Below are positions 34,002-42,659 of a DNA stretch of 64,000 nt, piece after piece. The stretch lies in assembly GCA_030651305.1 (NCBI GenBank), contig JAUSCI010000072.1:1-64000 (forward strand). The letters are read 5' to 3'. The stretch is from Sulfuritalea sp. (GTDB lineage Bacteria; Pseudomonadota; Gammaproteobacteria; Burkholderiales; Rhodocyclaceae). Both the position numbers and the translations under genes were made by a program. Below the pieces are notes generated by a model that was not told the origin of the DNA, did no database searches, and worked only from the letters and a program-made list of their open reading frames with translations. Position 1 is the stretch's first letter; every line of letters begins with the position of its first letter.

Positions 34002-34691
34002 ATGCGTCTGCTGGCTTTCGAGACCGCGACACGGCGCCTGTCGGTTGCGCTGTGGCAGGACGGCGAGGTGATCGAACGTGCGGAGGAACTACCTAACGGT
34101 GGTTCTGAGCGCCTGTTGCCCTGGGTGCATGAGTTGCTGGTGGAGGCCGGGATAACACTGGCCCGGATCGATGGCATAGCTTTCGGTGCAGGTCCCGGCG
34201 GCTTCACCGGTCTGCGTCTGGCTTGTGGGGTGGCGCAGGGATTGGCTTATGGACTTGATCTGCCGGTGGTGCCGGTGTCGACCCTGGAAGCGCTGGCACT
34301 GGCATCCGGCGAGCGCAATGTCTGGGCCTGTCTCGATGCGCGCATGAACGAGGTGTATGGCGCCGCCTATGTGGTCGAAGGGGACCGCGTCCAACAAGTC
34401 ATGGCGCCCGTTTGCCTGCCGCCCGCCGTAGTGCCAGTACCGACTTTCGCCGGCGGCTGGGGTGTGGGTGACGCCTTTGGCAACTATCGTCAACTGCTGC
34501 TGGCGCGGAAACCCGACCTTGAGGGCATGCGTGCCGATGTGTTTCCGACCGCCGTTGCATTGTCGCGCCTCGCCGCACCGGTTTTTGCGCGTGGCGCGGG
34601 GGTCGACGCCGCTCTGGCGCAGCCGGTCTATGTGCGCAACAAAGTGGCATTGACGACAGCCGAACGGATTGCGCGTGGCGGTGCAAGATAG
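34002..34691 (+). CDS. tsaB: tRNA threonylcarbamoyladenosine protein TsaB
   Basis: TsaB is the scaffold partner of TsaD in making t6A37 in ANN-decoding tRNAs. The 229-residue protein shows MRLLAFETATRRLSVALWQD (ASKHA fold) and IDGIAFGAGPGGFTGLRLAC, the family signature. The C-terminal part is alanine-rich and less conserved, as usual. The stop overlaps the GTG start of rimI by one base. The tsaB-rimI order is common in proteobacteria. Confidence 0.94.
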   Translation: MRLLAFETATRRLSVALWQDGEVIERAEELPNGGSERLLPWVHELLVEAGITLARIDGIAFGAGPGGFTGLRLACGVAQGLAYGLDLPVVPVSTLEALALASGERNVWACLDARMNEVYGAAYVVEGDRVQQVMAPVCLPPAVVPVPTFAGGWGVGDAFGNYRQLLLARKPDLEGMRADVFPTAVALSRLAAPVFARGAGVDAALAQPVYVRNKVALTTAERIARGGAR

Positions 34692-35131
34692 TGCTTCACT
34701 ACCTGCCAATGACCGACGCTGATCTCGATGCGGTGGCCGAGGCGGAGCGGCACATCTATGCCTTTCCCTGGACGCGAGGCAATTTTGCGGATTCACTGGC
34801 GGCCGGCCACGGGGCCTGGCTGGCGCGGGAGGACGACCGCATGACCGGCTATGCAGTCATGATGCAGGCGCTGGACGAAGTCCACCTGCTCAACATCAGT
34901 GTGCTGCCTGAAGCGCAGGGCGCCGGTCGTGGTTCGGCACTGCTGGGCCACCTGTTCGATCTTGCCCGGATGCGAGCGGCGACACGCATGCTGCTCGAAG
35001 TGCGTCCCGGCAATGTTTCCGGGCAGGGCTTTTACCAGCGTCACGGCTTCGTCGAAATCGGTCGTCGCCGCGACTATTATCCGGCGCATGAAGGTCGTGA
35101 GGATGCCATCGTGATGGTGTGCGAGCTATGA
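34691..35131 (+). CDS. rimI: Ribosomal protein S18-alanine N-acetyltransferase
   Basis: RimI acetylates the N-terminal alanine of ribosomal protein S18. The 146-residue GNAT-fold protein shows AEAERHIYAFPWTRGNFADS at the start, the beta-strand LLNISVLPEAQGAGRGSALL with the acetyl-CoA loop (QGxGxG-like), and the terminal segment GNVSGQGFYQRHGFVEIGRR. The start is a GTG sharing its first base with the tsaB stop. The next gene overlaps its stop by 4 bp (ATGA). Confidence 0.92.
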   Translation: MLHYLPMTDADLDAVAEAERHIYAFPWTRGNFADSLAAGHGAWLAREDDRMTGYAVMMQALDEVHLLNISVLPEAQGAGRGSALLGHLFDLARMRAATRMLLEVRPGNVSGQGFYQRHGFVEIGRRRDYYPAHEGREDAIVMVCEL

Positions 35132-35853
35132 CAGCGGACGATATTCTGCGTGAAATGGGTCTGGGGCCTGTCTGGAAATTGCGTGCAACGCCGGCGGCAG
35201 CACCGGTCGAGGAATCTGCCGCATCATCACCTGCTGCTTTCCCGTCGGTGCAGGAGATTGCGCCGGCCTGTGTGACGGCGGTGGACGCCGCCATGACTTG
35301 GGATGAACTCGCGACGACCGTGGCGGCGTGCCGCCAGTGCCGGCTTTGCGAGGCACGCAAACAGGCGGTACTGGGTGTCGGCGATGCCAACGCCGACTGG
35401 CTGTTCGTCGGCGAGGGACCGGGCGCCGAAGAAGACCAGCGCGGCGAGCCCTTCGTCGGTCAGGCCGGCAAACTGCTCGACAACAGGCTGGCCGCGATCG
35501 GCCTCAGACGTGGCGAGAATGTGTATATCGCCAACGCCGTCAAGTGCCGGCCGCCAGAGAACCGCACACCGGCGCCGGAAGAGGCGGCTGCCTGCCGGCC
35601 GTATCTGGAGCGGCAGATCGAATTGATCCGGCCGAAGCTGATTGTCGCGCTCGGCCGTCCGGCGGCGCAGACGCTGTTGCAGACAGAAGTCAAGATCGGC
35701 GCAGCGCGCGGCAAGCTGCACGACTATCGTGGCATCCCGCTGATCGTCACCTATCATCCCGCCTATCTGCTGCGCACCCTGCTGGACAAGGCCAAGGCCT
35801 GGGAGGATCTTTGTTTCATGCGACGGACCATGCAAGCGCGGAAGGGCGGCTGA
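35128..35853 (+). CDS. Uracil-DNA glycosylase, family 4 (iron-sulfur type)
   Basis: The 241-residue protein removes uracil from DNA. It belongs to the Fe-S family rather than Ung. The first cysteines of the 4Fe-4S cluster are in CRQCRLCEARK, with two more around KCRPP and ACRPYLE. Motif A is GEGPGAEEDQRGEPFVGQAG; motif B is YHPAYLLR with a catalytic histidine. An N-terminal alanine-rich linker of about 50 residues precedes the domain. I chose the ATG overlapping the rimI stop. It overlaps the transporter gene by 3 bp. Confidence 0.92.
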   Translation: MTADDILREMGLGPVWKLRATPAAAPVEESAASSPAAFPSVQEIAPACVTAVDAAMTWDELATTVAACRQCRLCEARKQAVLGVGDANADWLFVGEGPGAEEDQRGEPFVGQAGKLLDNRLAAIGLRRGENVYIANAVKCRPPENRTPAPEEAAACRPYLERQIELIRPKLIVALGRPAAQTLLQTEVKIGAARGKLHDYRGIPLIVTYHPAYLLRTLLDKAKAWEDLCFMRRTMQARKGG

Positions 35854-36767
35854 TGTCCCACGGCAGCGAAGGCTCGCTACGGGCAATTTTCTACGCCTTG
35901 GGGGCAAACTTCGGCATCGCGGTTTCGAAGTATCTTGCCGCGTTCTGGACCGGTTCCGGTTCGATGCTGGCCGAGGCGATCCACTCCACCGCCGACTGCG
36001 CCAATCAACTGCTGTTGCTGCTCGGTTTGAAGCAGGCGCGCCGTCCCGCCAGCGCCGACTTTCCACTTGGCCATCATCGCGTCACCTACTTCTGGTCGAT
36101 GATCGTGGCGTTGCTGCTGTTCTTCATGGGCGGGGCGTTTTCCGTCTATGAAGGCATCGAACGGCTGCTGCATCCGCAACCGCTGCAACACGGCTTGATC
36201 GCCATGGCCGTGCTCGCCGGCGCGGTGGTGCTGGAGGCATTTTCGCTGTGGGGTGCGCTCAAGGAGATCCGCAAGATTTCGGGACACCAGCCTTTCCTGG
36301 TCTGGTTCCGCGAAACGCGCCAGTCCGAGTTGATGGTAGTGGCCGGCGAAGACATCGCCGCCTTGCTCGGCCTCACCCTGGCTTTCGTCGCCGTAGCTGC
36401 CAGCGTCGTCACCGGCAACCCCTTGTGGGATGCCCTGGGGACGCTGGCGATCGGTATCGTGCTGATGGTTATCGCGATTGCCGTGATGATCGAGGTCAAG
36501 GGCCTGATCGTTGGCGAATCGGCCGCGCCGCAACTTCGCTCCGAGATCGAAGCTTTTGTTGCCGCCCAACCGGAAGTGGAACTGGTGCTCAATGTCATCA
36601 CCCTGGCCTGGGGCGACAAGGTGGTGATTGCGGTCAAGGCGCGCATGAGTGGCATGGAAACCCAGACTGGATTGCAGATGGTCGATGCCATCAACGCGGT
36701 CGAAGCGCGAATGCAGGAACGCTTTCCAGCAGCACAGTGGGTCTTCTTCGAGCCGGATGTACGTTAA
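35853..36767 (+). CDS. Cation diffusion facilitator transporter, ZnT9-like site
   Basis: The 304-residue protein is a CDF metal/proton antiporter of the inner membrane with about six helices and a cytoplasmic C-terminal domain. Helix 2 carries HSTAD (HxxxD) near residue 44. Helix 5 has GEDIAALLG where many zinc transporters have HxxxD, so the second half of the site is acidic, as in the SLC30A9-like branch. The metal is therefore uncertain. The C-terminal part (PEVELVLNVITLAWGD) is a ferredoxin-like domain. It begins 1 bp into the stop of the preceding gene, so coupling is likely. Confidence 0.85.
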   Translation: MSHGSEGSLRAIFYALGANFGIAVSKYLAAFWTGSGSMLAEAIHSTADCANQLLLLLGLKQARRPASADFPLGHHRVTYFWSMIVALLLFFMGGAFSVYEGIERLLHPQPLQHGLIAMAVLAGAVVLEAFSLWGALKEIRKISGHQPFLVWFRETRQSELMVVAGEDIAALLGLTLAFVAVAASVVTGNPLWDALGTLAIGIVLMVIAIAVMIEVKGLIVGESAAPQLRSEIEAFVAAQPEVELVLNVITLAWGDKVVIAVKARMSGMETQTGLQMVDAINAVEARMQERFPAAQWVFFEPDVR

Positions 36768-36782
36768 GCGGTAGTTGCGACC

Positions 36783-37682
36783 GTGCACCTGGATCGCTAC
36801 GTCAACACCCTCGGCAAACATCTCAAGGCCCGCTTCGGCCAGCACGTGCGGAAGCTGGCGCTGGATGCGGGATTTACCTGTCCAAATCGCGATGGAACAC
36901 TGGGGCGCGGCGGCTGCACATTCTGCAGCGTGCCCTCCTTCAACCAAGGCGATTCGCGGATTCCGGTCGGCGAGCAACTCGCGGCGCGCAGGATGGAACT
37001 CAAGCGCGCCAGCCGCTATATCGCCTACTTCCAGGCCTACACCAGCACCTATACCGAGGTGGAGGAGTTGCGCCGCCTCTACGCCGAGGCCACAAGCCAG
37101 GCGGATATTGTCGGCCTTTGCGTCGGCACCCGACCCGATTGCGTGCCGGACTCGGTGCTCGACATCCTCGCCGACTATCGCCGGCGAGGCTACGAGGTGT
37201 GGCTTGAACTCGGCTTGCAAAGCGCCCACGACGAGACTCTGCGCCGGATCAATCGCGGGCACGATTTTTCTGCCTACGCGGATGCCGTTTCACGGGCCCA
37301 TCATCATGGCGTCCCCGTTTGCACGCACTTGATCATCGGCCTGCCGGGAGAATCGGCGGCCATGTGCCGCGAGACTCACGCCCGGGTTCTCGGCCTCGGT
37401 GTCGCGGGTCTCAAGCTGCATCCGCTGATGATCGTCAGGGGCAGCACCATGGCCGCCGATTATTCGCGCGGTGAACTGCCGCCGCTGCCCATCGAAGACT
37501 ATGCCGCGATAGCGGCGGGATTGATCCGGCACACGCCGCCGGACGTGGTATTTCATCGTGTGACGGCCACGGCACGGGAACCGACGCTGATTGCGCCCGA
37601 CTGGTGCCACACTTCATGGCCGGCGATTCACGCCATCTGCGAGGACCTGATGCGCAACGGCGTTCAGGGGTGCCGCGTTTAG
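36783..37682 (+). CDS. Radical SAM protein, YhcC-like (TIGR01212 family)
   Basis: The 299-residue protein belongs to the YhcC/TIGR01212 family of radical SAM enzymes. The Fe-S cysteines are in TCPNRDGTLGRGGCTFC near residues 30-46, with LGLQSAHDETL and HLIIGLPGES further on. Relatives of this family are linked to oxidation of small molecules or tRNA, but I cannot name the substrate. The start is a GTG at 36783, and the gene follows the CDF transporter by 15 bp. Confidence 0.88.
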   Translation: MHLDRYVNTLGKHLKARFGQHVRKLALDAGFTCPNRDGTLGRGGCTFCSVPSFNQGDSRIPVGEQLAARRMELKRASRYIAYFQAYTSTYTEVEELRRLYAEATSQADIVGLCVGTRPDCVPDSVLDILADYRRRGYEVWLELGLQSAHDETLRRINRGHDFSAYADAVSRAHHHGVPVCTHLIIGLPGESAAMCRETHARVLGLGVAGLKLHPLMIVRGSTMAADYSRGELPPLPIEDYAAIAAGLIRHTPPDVVFHRVTATAREPTLIAPDWCHTSWPAIHAICEDLMRNGVQGCRV

Positions 37683-37688
37683 ATTCTC

Positions 37689-38954
37689 TCAGTGCAGTGC
37701 CGCGTCGTCCAGGTGCGCGACGTCGTCGCGCTGGCGCTGGTTGATCTCGTGCTGGCGCTTGACCAGCCACATCGTGCCGGCGACGAACAGACCGAACAGG
37801 ATGATGATCCAGTAAATCGACAAATGAGCCTTGAGCAGCGCGGAGTAGGTGCTGGTCATGATCAATATCGAAATGTTCTCGTTGAAGTTTTGCACGGCGA
37901 TGGAATGGCCCGCACCCATCAGGATGTGACCCCGGTGCTGCAGGAGTGCGTTCATCGGCACCACGAAGAAGCCCGAGAAAATTCCCACCAGCACCAGAAG
38001 CGGTACCGCTAGCCACATGTCGCGCACGGCGATCATGGCAATGACGCCAACGCCCATGGCGATGCCCAGCGGAATCACGCGCACCGACTTCTTCAGGGTG
38101 ATCATCCGTGCCGCCATCACCGCGCCGATGGCTACGCCGAGGGCCACCACGCCTTGCAGCATGCTGGCCTTCGACAAATCCAGATTCAAGGCAACCCTGG
38201 CCCATTCCAGCACGATGAATTGCAGCGTCGCGCCGGCGCCCCAGAACAGGGTGGTCACTGCCAGCGAGATCTGGCCCAGCCGGTCGCGCCACAGCAACTT
38301 GAGGCAATGGTTGAATTCATGGAACAGGTATACCGGGTTTTTCTTCAGCGGCTTGTGATCGACTCCGGTATCCGGAACGTAGAGATTGAACAATGCGGCG
38401 ATCAGGTAGAACCCGCCGACGACGACCAGGGTCATCTCGCCCACGGTATCGACGCCGGTCTCGATCAGCGGAAAATCAAGCGAGAGCAGCGAGTGCGCAA
38501 TCTCCGGCCGGATCAGCGCGCCGCCCAGTACCACGCCGAGGATGATTGCGCAGACCGTGAGGCCTTCTATCCAGCCATTGGCGACCACCAGCAGCCGGTG
38601 CGGCAGGTATTCGGTGAGGATGCCATACTTGGCCGGAGAGTAGGCGGCAGCGCCAAGGCCGACTACGGCATAGGCCAGCAGTGGATGCATGTCGAAGAAC
38701 ATCAGGCTGCAGCCAAGAATCTTGATGCCGTTGCTGATGAACATGACCCGCCATTTGGGCATCGAATCGGCAAACGCCCCGACGAAGGCCGCCAGTGCAA
38801 CGTAGGACACCGTGAAGAAGGTCTTCAGCAAAGGCTCATATTCTGCCGGGGCATGCATGTCGCGCAGGATGGCAATGGCGGCGATCAGCAGGGCGTTGTC
38901 GGCCAGCGCAGAAAAAAATTGCGCTGCCATGATGATGTAGAAACCTGTAGTCAT
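37689..38954 (-). CDS. lplT: Lysophospholipid transporter LplT
   Basis: LplT is a major facilitator transporter that flips lysophospholipids across the inner membrane for re-acylation. The 421-residue protein has about 12 hydrophobic helices; the first reads FYIIMAAQFFSALADNALL, close to the family. The usual partner, the acyltransferase Aas, is not in the window. The gene ends 6 bp from the convergent radical SAM gene and starts 211 bp from the divergent LysR gene. Confidence 0.9.
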   Translation of the reverse strand: MTTGFYIIMAAQFFSALADNALLIAAIAILRDMHAPAEYEPLLKTFFTVSYVALAAFVGAFADSMPKWRVMFISNGIKILGCSLMFFDMHPLLAYAVVGLGAAAYSPAKYGILTEYLPHRLLVVANGWIEGLTVCAIILGVVLGGALIRPEIAHSLLSLDFPLIETGVDTVGEMTLVVVGGFYLIAALFNLYVPDTGVDHKPLKKNPVYLFHEFNHCLKLLWRDRLGQISLAVTTLFWGAGATLQFIVLEWARVALNLDLSKASMLQGVVALGVAIGAVMAARMITLKKSVRVIPLGIAMGVGVIAMIAVRDMWLAVPLLVLVGIFSGFFVVPMNALLQHRGHILMGAGHSIAVQNFNENISILIMTSTYSALLKAHLSIYWIIILFGLFVAGTMWLVKRQHEINQRQRDDVAHLDDAALH

Positions 38955-39165
38955 TGATCAGGTCGGTGGTCCGACCGTGTTTTGGCCTGCGGGTTTATAT
39001 CATGAAAGGAGTGCCGCCATCAGGATGCTGCGCTGCCGCAGAGGTCATATCCGCAAGGGATACCGGCTCCGGCGCAGGCGCCAGAGCCATAAAGTGCGCT
39101 CATGATGTGCTATTTGTGATTGAATACAGCCAATACAACAGATGTTCAATTCGGAGGTAGTAGTC

Positions 39166-40080
39166 ATGGCGGATCGCCGGCTCCAGGTCTTTCATGCGGT
39201 GGCCAAGCAGTTGTCGTTTACCAAGGCGGCCGAAGTGCTGTTCATGACGCAACCGGCGGTGACTTTTCAGATAAAGCAACTTGAAGAGCACTTCAATACG
39301 CGGCTGTTTGACCGTGGCCACGGGCGTATAGCGCTGACGCCGGCGGGCGAGGTGGTGCTCGGCTACGCGGAACGAATTCTCGGACTGGGTGCGGAAATGG
39401 ACGTGCGCCTGTCGGAATTGACCGGCGAGATCGGCGGATCCCTCATGGTTGGCGCATCGACCACAATCGCCGAATTCATGCTGCCGGGCATTCTCGGGGA
39501 ATTCAAGTCGACCTATCCCAACGTGCGCTCGCGCCTGATGGTCGGCAACTCGGAGGCGATCGAGAACCGCGTTATCGAACACACCATCGACATCGGCTTC
39601 ATCGAATCGCTCTCGCACGAACCTAATCTCGAATGCGAGGTGTGCTGCGACGACGAACTGGTGGTGATCTGCCATCCGCGCTTTCCCTTGGCGCGGCACA
39701 AGGAGCTGACCCCGCAGAAACTGCTGGAGCACGCGTATATTTCGCGCGAGCCGGGTTCGGGGACGCGCGAATTCACGGAAAGCTATCTGCGCCATTCCGG
39801 GATCGTACTCGACCAGATGAACGTGGTGATGGAACTGGGCAGCCCGATCGCGCTCAACGGTGTCGTCGAAACCGGGCTGGGCTTTGCGATCGCCTCGCGC
39901 GCTTCGGTGACCAGGGAACAGCGCCTGGGGGACATCGTGGCGATACCGCTCAAGCCGCGCCTGATCCGCACGCTTTCGATGGTCTATCCGAAAGAGAAAT
40001 TCCGCTCGCGGCTGGTGGCCACCTTCGTCGAATTCGCTTCCCTGCGGCTGCGTCAGCTAATCTCGAAGAAGCCGGCATAG
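39166..40080 (+). CDS. LysR-family transcriptional regulator
   Basis: The 304-residue protein has an N-terminal winged helix-turn-helix (LQVFHAVAKQLSFTKAAEVL, then TQPAVTFQIKQLEEHF) and a periplasmic-binding-like effector domain from about residue 92 (GSLMVGASTTIAEFMLPGIL). I cannot name its effector. I start it at the ATG at 39166, with GGAGG at 39153-39157 eight bases upstream; an earlier ATG at 39142 precedes that site. It is divergent from lplT, suggesting it may control that gene or itself, and sits 8 bp before alr. Confidence 0.92.
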   Translation: MADRRLQVFHAVAKQLSFTKAAEVLFMTQPAVTFQIKQLEEHFNTRLFDRGHGRIALTPAGEVVLGYAERILGLGAEMDVRLSELTGEIGGSLMVGASTTIAEFMLPGILGEFKSTYPNVRSRLMVGNSEAIENRVIEHTIDIGFIESLSHEPNLECEVCCDDELVVICHPRFPLARHKELTPQKLLEHAYISREPGSGTREFTESYLRHSGIVLDQMNVVMELGSPIALNGVVETGLGFAIASRASVTREQRLGDIVAIPLKPRLIRTLSMVYPKEKFRSRLVATFVEFASLRLRQLISKKPA

Positions 40081-40088
40081 GGCGAAGC

Positions 40089-41180
40089 ATGTCGCGACCG
40101 ATACGCGCCCGCCTGGATTGGTCGGCGCTGCGTCACAACCATCATGTTGTGCGGCAACACGTAGGCGGCGCAAGGGTCTGGAGCGTAGTCAAGGCCGACG
40201 CCTATGGCCATGGCCTGGCGTCCGCGGCCCGTGCCGTGATGGATACGACCGACGGTTTTGCGCTGGTGGAACTGGAAGGTGCCATGGCGCTGCGCGACGC
40301 CGGAATTGCCCATCCCATCCTGATGCTGGAAGGCCCTTACCAGGCCGATGAGTTGCCTTTGTTCGCCGAACTTGAACTGACGCCGGTGCTGCACACGATG
40401 TGGCAGGTCAATGCACTGCTCGACGCCTGCCTGCCGACGCGTTTGGCGGTCTATCTCAAGCTCAATACCGGCATGAACCGTCTCGGATTCAATGTGGATG
40501 AATTCACCGCGGTGCTGGCCAGGCTGGCCGCAGCCGAGTGCACGACATCGGTGACGTTGATGACTCATTTCGCCGATGCCGACGAAGCGCACGGCATCGA
40601 ACAGCAACTCGCTCGCTTTCGCGTCATGATCGGCGCTGGCAAGTTGCCCGTGTCGATGGCCAATTCCGCTGCGCTGTTGCGTTTTCCCGAGGCCATCGGC
40701 GATTGGGTGCGCCCAGGGATCATGCTCTACGGCTCGTCACCTTTCCCGGCCATGCAAAGCGCCGCTGAACTTGGTCTGCGCCCGGTGATGACCATGGAAA
40801 GCGAGTTGATTGCGGTGCGCGAGATCGGCCCTGGCGACACCATCGGCTACGGCAGCAGCTTCACTGCGGAAAATGCCATGCGCGTTGGCGTGGTGGCCTG
40901 CGGCTATGCCGACGGCTATCCGCGTCATGCGCCGACCGGAACGCCGGTACAGGTTGCCGGGCGGCGTACGCGCACGCTGGGCCGCGTCTCGATGGACAAG
41001 ATCTGCATCGACCTCAGCGAACTGCCGGCAACAGTCGGCGTTGGCGATACGGTGACACTGTGGGGTGGCCAGGGAGAAATGTACGTGCCGGCCGACGAGG
41101 TAGCCGCTGCCGCCGGTACCGTGGCCTACGAATTGTTCTGTGCTCTGGCTGCGCGCGTGCCGGTCATCGAAGTTAATTGA
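40089..41180 (+). CDS. alr: Alanine racemase
   Basis: Alr interconverts L- and D-alanine with PLP, supplying D-Ala for peptidoglycan. The 363-residue protein has the PLP lysine in VVKADAYGHGLASAA near residue 37 and the second catalytic tyrosine in DTIGYGSSF near 258. Also visible are LKLNTGMNRLGF and VACGYADGYPR. The start ATG at 40089 gives MSRPIRARLDWSALRHNH, the normal start. It is 8 bp after the LysR gene, and radA follows 10 bp later. Confidence 0.96.
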   Translation: MSRPIRARLDWSALRHNHHVVRQHVGGARVWSVVKADAYGHGLASAARAVMDTTDGFALVELEGAMALRDAGIAHPILMLEGPYQADELPLFAELELTPVLHTMWQVNALLDACLPTRLAVYLKLNTGMNRLGFNVDEFTAVLARLAAAECTTSVTLMTHFADADEAHGIEQQLARFRVMIGAGKLPVSMANSAALLRFPEAIGDWVRPGIMLYGSSPFPAMQSAAELGLRPVMTMESELIAVREIGPGDTIGYGSSFTAENAMRVGVVACGYADGYPRHAPTGTPVQVAGRRTRTLGRVSMDKICIDLSELPATVGVGDTVTLWGGQGEMYVPADEVAAAAGTVAYELFCALAARVPVIEVN

Positions 41181-41190
41181 AAATGCGTTG

Positions 41191-42558
41191 ATGGCCAAGG
41201 CAAAGACGCAATATTCCTGCACCGAGTGCGGTGCCAGTTCGCCCAAGTGGCAGGGGCAGTGTCCCGGCTGCGGACAGTGGAACACCCTGGTCGAGGCGGT
41301 GATCGAAGCCGCCCAGCCGGCCGGGCGCAACTTTGCCACGCCGGGCAGTCCCAGCGGAGTGCAGATGCTGGCGGGAATTCGTCCGCGCGACGAACCGAGG
41401 CAGCCCACCGGTGTCGAGGAGTTCGACCGGGTGCTGGGCGGCGGGCTGGTGGCCGGCGGCGTGGTGCTGATCGGCGGCGACCCCGGCATCGGCAAATCGA
41501 CGCTGCTGTTGCAGGCCCTGGCACGACTGGCCCAGTCCGGTGAAAACGTGCTGTATGTGTCCGGCGAAGAGTCGGGCGAGCAGGTCGCCTTGCGCGCCCG
41601 GCGATTGCAGCTCGATGTCGGTGGCATGCAGTTGCTGGCCGAGATCAATCTGGAAAAGATACTCGCCACGCTGATCGGCCTGCGGCCCGCCGTGGCGGTG
41701 ATCGACTCGATCCAGACGGTCTGGTCGGATGCCATGCAGTCGGCGCCCGGCTCGGTAGCGCAGGTGCGCGAATGCGCCGCCCAGCTGACACGCTTCGCCA
41801 AGCAAAGCGGCACCTGCGTGATACTCGTCGGCCATGTCACCAAGGAAGGCAGCCTGGCCGGCCCGCGCGTGCTGGAACATATGGTCGATACCGTGCTCTA
41901 CTTCGAGGGCGATACGCATTCGAGTTTTCGTCTGGTGCGCGCGGTCAAAAACCGCTTTGGCGCGGTCAATGAGCTGGGCGTGTTCGCCATGACCGAGAAG
42001 GGTCTGCGCGGCGTCGCCAATCCCTCGGCCCTGTTCCTCTCGCAGCATTCGCTGGACGTTGCCGGCTCCTGCGTGCTGTGCACCCAGGAAGGCACACGGC
42101 CCCTGCTGGTGGAGATCCAGGCGTTGGTCGACAGTTCGCAGATGCCCAATCCGCGCCGGCTCACGGTCGGCCTCGAACAGAACCGTCTGGCGATGCTGCT
42201 GGCGGTATTGCATCGTCATGCCGGCATCGTCTGCAGCGATCAGGACGTGTTCGTCAATGCCGTCGGCGGCGTCAAGATCGCCGAACCGGCAGCCGACCTG
42301 GCGGTGTTGCTGGCCATCGTATCGTCTCTGCGCAACAAGCCGCTGCCGGGCAAGCTGGTGGTGTTTGGCGAGGTCGGCCTGGCCGGCGAGATCCGCCCCG
42401 CGCCGCGCGGTCAGGAGCGCCTCAAGGAGGCCGCAAAGCTTGGCTTCAGCCATGCCATCGTGCCCAAGGCCAACGCGCCGCGACAGGCCATCAAGGGCAT
42501 CGAGGTGATCGCCCTCGACCGCATCGAGCAGGCCATTGAGCAGATGCGAAGCTGGTGA
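41191..42558 (+). CDS. radA: DNA repair protein RadA
   Basis: RadA is an ATP-driven branch-migration protein used in recombination. The 455-residue protein starts with a zinc finger (CTECGASSPKWQGQCPGCGQ), followed by the Walker A motif GGDPGIGKSTLLLQ near residue 98 and the hallmark KNRFGAVNELG segment near 255. The last 170 residues form a Lon-type domain (VAIVSSL-like, with GEVGLAGEIRPA). Every part is present and the length is normal. Confidence 0.96.
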   Translation: MAKAKTQYSCTECGASSPKWQGQCPGCGQWNTLVEAVIEAAQPAGRNFATPGSPSGVQMLAGIRPRDEPRQPTGVEEFDRVLGGGLVAGGVVLIGGDPGIGKSTLLLQALARLAQSGENVLYVSGEESGEQVALRARRLQLDVGGMQLLAEINLEKILATLIGLRPAVAVIDSIQTVWSDAMQSAPGSVAQVRECAAQLTRFAKQSGTCVILVGHVTKEGSLAGPRVLEHMVDTVLYFEGDTHSSFRLVRAVKNRFGAVNELGVFAMTEKGLRGVANPSALFLSQHSLDVAGSCVLCTQEGTRPLLVEIQALVDSSQMPNPRRLTVGLEQNRLAMLLAVLHRHAGIVCSDQDVFVNAVGGVKIAEPAADLAVLLAIVSSLRNKPLPGKLVVFGEVGLAGEIRPAPRGQERLKEAAKLGFSHAIVPKANAPRQAIKGIEVIALDRIEQAIEQMRSW

Positions 42559-42570
42559 AAGCAAACCATG

Positions 42571-42648
42571 AGCCACAGAGGACACAGAGGGCACAGAGAA
42601 AATCGCGCAGATTTGCTTACCTCTGTGATTTCTGTGTCCTCTGTGGCT
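42571..42648. repeat. Palindromic dispersed repeat with 28-base arms
   Basis: The left arm (42571-42598) begins AGCCACAGAGGACACAGA and the right arm (42621-42648) ends with its exact complement, TCTGTGTCCTCTGTGGCT. The outer 18 bases pair perfectly, and the inner CACAGAG/CTCTGTG pair continues the stem after a three-base mismatch. This ACAGAGGACACAGAG type is known as a dispersed intergenic hairpin in many bacteria. It fills the space between radA and the permease gene. Confidence 0.85.
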
Positions 42649-42659
42649 AAAAGGTCTTC

